From NCBI GenBank assembly GCA_036244855.1, contig BQKZ01000671.1:76571-117238 (forward strand): a stretch of 40,668 bases of DNA, in the 5' to 3' direction. Shown in pieces: positions 38,554 to 40,668 of the stretch; position 1 is the first letter of the stretch; the number at the start of each line of letters is the position of its first letter. This DNA comes from Temnopleurus reevesii (lineage: Eukaryota > Echinodermata > Echinoidea > Temnopleuroida > Temnopleuridae). A model generated the notes under the pieces. It was not told the DNA's origin and did not search any database. It worked only from the letters and a program-made list of their open reading frames with translations. The position numbers and the translations under genes were made by a program.

Positions 38554-39922
38554 AATTAGCAGAATAATCTCAGTTTCACTTCGCTAAAGAATGAAAAAAA
38601 TATAACTTATAATCAACGATTAATCCTTCCAGATCTGCACTCTAAATCTGCACCAAATTATTATATTCATTTCGAATATTGCTCGAGTTTCATCCGCATT
38701 GGATACACTTCATAAATTTGAAAATGACTGCAATTATGATCTGGAATATATGCTATCTGCATGTATGTTACAGAGAAGCTCGACTTCAGAATGCTCAATT
38801 TTTTGAGGAGCTGCAAAGGTTTCGAACTCGATAACATGGGGAAAATATTTTGCCCTCTCACATAGAAGATAGTTAATTAGGCAAACGGAGAGAGAACGGG
38901 GAAATATAATAAACATTTGAAGACTCATTTCAAAACACAGTGGAAATGCGGTATACGTTCACAATAATAGAATACGAAAATTTCATGAAAAAAAATCAAG
39001 AAAGTAAATCAAAACAATTTCATGTCGCCTGAGTAAACAACGAGTAGCAACACGTTCCTATGCAATTTTAAGTAAATTGAATTTTATGCTTGATGAACGT
39101 TTTACATTATCTGATAAATTAGAAATAGCCAGGAAGCGAATTTTGAAAGAGTTCATGGCACGCTACTTTAATTTATAAGTACCTAGCATGGCATAATCAT
39201 ATTTGCGCAGTTACCTCACAACTTCATAGGTTGCGGCATTAGGGATAAAAATAATTATTATTTTCCTATTGTGGACATTCCAATGGAAAGATCAATTAAA
39301 CCGAAGAGTGAGGTTTTTATGCGGACTAGATTTGATAAAACATTAAATTAGATCACACACGTTGACAAGCAAGTCATATATTTTTTTAATTAATTTATAT
39401 TTATTTTTACTTGTGGTGACCTATTCTACCCTTATCTTTACCTTTAAAGCCGTGAGAGCCCCGAAATGTGTTCTCTATATTTTATGATCATTCTCTTCAT
39501 ACTTTAATGAAGCAATTTGGGAATACCCCTAAAATTCTCTCCGTAATGCAGATGGAGCTTATGAGGTCATATTTATCGTTTGTTGTCATGGTTGTAATCA
39601 CTTGAAGGCGAACTTATTAACGAACTATAGACATTAGAAGGTACTTTTATAATGTTTATCTAAGATGAACATACCTTGAATTCTTCTCCATTTAGCTGGT
39701 TGTTTCTCTTAATAGAATTGTGGAACCATGTGCTTGATGCTCCGTTGAACTAAAATGTCATTCCAATATGATTGTTCACCATGTTAATCTCTCAGATCTG
39801 TATAATAGGAAAATTCTGAACATTCTATCCCCAATAAAGGCAAAAGAATGTTTTACAGTATGTTTAGCTCAGGTGACGTGGAAGTACAATGATATATTTT
39901 GTTAATTACTAAGTTCCCCTCT
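38554..39922. other. Upstream flank of the GPCR, nothing recognised
   Basis: AT-rich, short frames only. Promoter or 5' non-coding exons of the receptor may lie here, but no distinct element could be identified. Confidence 0.4.
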
Positions 39923-40162
39923 GAATAGGCGGGTTTACTAATAGATGCACATTTCATGCATATCTTTAACACAAAGGTTGTTCTTGACAACCCTAACTTA
40001 CTTGCCCGATGCTTGCCCGACATAGCAACAAGTAATGTATGCAAACTGGATTCCAAGTATTGTTGTCGTATTGTTATCAAACGGTTTAAGGAATACCACG
40101 TTACTATGTTCAGTGGTAAGAAAAGCACACAAACTTGAAGATATAAGTAAACCCGCCTATTT
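39923..40162. mobile_element. 240-bp element with AATAGGCGGGTTTACT ends
   Basis: GAATAGGCGGGTTTACTAAT on the left and AGTAAACCCGCCTATTT on the right are inverted. A short CTTGCCCGATGCTTGCCCGA repeat lies inside. No coding domain. Confidence 0.7.
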
Positions 40163-40216
40163 AAGGGATTGCAACAAATGGTACATATATCAACGTATCA
40201 CCAGGGCGTAGTTTAA

Positions 40217-40520
40217 CCGCACGACTTTACGTCCGAGCTTTATACAGTCAAACCTGTCTGTAGTGGACACTGTCTATAGTGACCACCTGTCTATAATGGC
40301 CACTTAAATTGACTCCCACCAGGTGGAACTGTATGTTATAGAACATGTCTATAAAGGCCACCTGTCTCATTTGGCCACTTTTTCTGTTTCCCTTGGGGTG
40401 GCCTCTGTAGACAGGTTTGACTGTATATTCTCTTTGACGAACGACTGGTATCAATTCTTGCGCTGAATGCGCGTACTATTATGAATTATTACGCACAAGA
40501 AGGGATGGAGATAATTCTTG
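40217..40520. mobile_element. Foldback element copy 3, diverged and split by a Tigger-like insertion
   Basis: GCACGACTTTACGTCCGA (left arm) and, after the insertion, CGAACGACTGGTATCAATTC, TTGCGCTGAATGCGCGTAC and ATTACGCACAAGAAGGGAT correspond to the arm and centre of the 171-bp foldbacks, with the centre in the opposite orientation. Outer ends are lost. Confidence 0.65.
40245..40423. mobile_element. pogo/Tigger-like MITE, CAGTCAAACCTGTCT family, copy 2, nested
   Basis: CAGTCAAACCTGTCTGTAGT to CTACAGACAGG-type end AGACAGGTTTGACTG, flanked by TA on both sides. Reverse orientation to 12733-12960 and without the 33-bp expansion (single CACTGTCTATAGTGACCACC unit). Confidence 0.9.
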
Positions 40521-40569
40521 GGAGCGTTCCCATAGTGCCTCAATAGGGACCTTTAGCATAGAATACGGT

Positions 40570-40668
40570 AGGGCTGATCACAACGTTAGCTCAAAGGTCC
40601 GTTCCAGAAGGGTGCACCAACACAACGCTACTTCTTGAATGAACCATGAAGCTAACGTTGTGATTGGC
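40570..40668. mobile_element. Inverted-repeat element cut by the window end
   Basis: GGGCTGATCACAACGTTAGC and GCTAACGTTGTGATTGGC are inverted about 60 bp apart. ACGGTAGGGCTGATCA also recalls CGGAAGGGCCGATCA in the element at 30953. Confidence 0.6.

Overview
The window is eukaryotic genomic DNA. It is AT-rich, with long repeat-filled introns, GT-AG splice sites and many short terminal-inverted-repeat elements. The gene content is a retinol/17-beta-hydroxysteroid-type SDR, a CUB plus C-type-lectin membrane protein and an intronless class A GPCR. Together with the repeat style this suggests a marine invertebrate deuterostome, most likely an echinoderm. That is inference: no marker gene fixes the species.

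Layout. (1) 2789-7594, plus strand: last four coding exons of a microsomal-type short-chain dehydrogenase; the N-terminal anchor exon was not found. (2) 15460-18585, plus: a three-exon gene for a small membrane protein with signal peptide, short ectodomain, hydrophobic Cys-rich segment and a Pro-rich tail with two PPxY motifs. (3) About 22466-34217, plus: a multi-exon gene for CUB - C-type lectin - transmembrane - PPxY tail. Its last exon is a paralogue of gene 2's last exon, so genes 2 and 3 look like a tandem pair sharing a membrane/PPxY module, one with and one without lectin modules. All module boundaries in gene 3 are phase 1. (4) 37453/37507-38553, minus: an intronless rhodopsin-family receptor of the melatonin-receptor-like kind.

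Two genes show an in-frame TGA followed by clearly gene-like sequence. In gene 3 the TGA at 33810-33812 lies before a 134-codon PPxY tail and inside a possible 84-bp in-frame phase-1 intron. In the GPCR the TGA at 37507-37509 lies where helix 8 continues for 17 more codons. A candidate signal-peptide exon for gene 3 also has an in-frame TAA before an otherwise perfect phase-1 donor. These are the points most worth checking.

The rest is intron and intergenic DNA packed with MITEs: two pogo/Tigger-like families with TA duplications, a TTAA-duplicating family, GGGCCC-ended families, an ACACGATAT family in four copies and a near-perfect 171-bp foldback family. It also holds tRNA-derived SINEs, non-LTR 3' tails, minisatellites, a 5' U2 snRNA fragment and a 396-base assembly gap.
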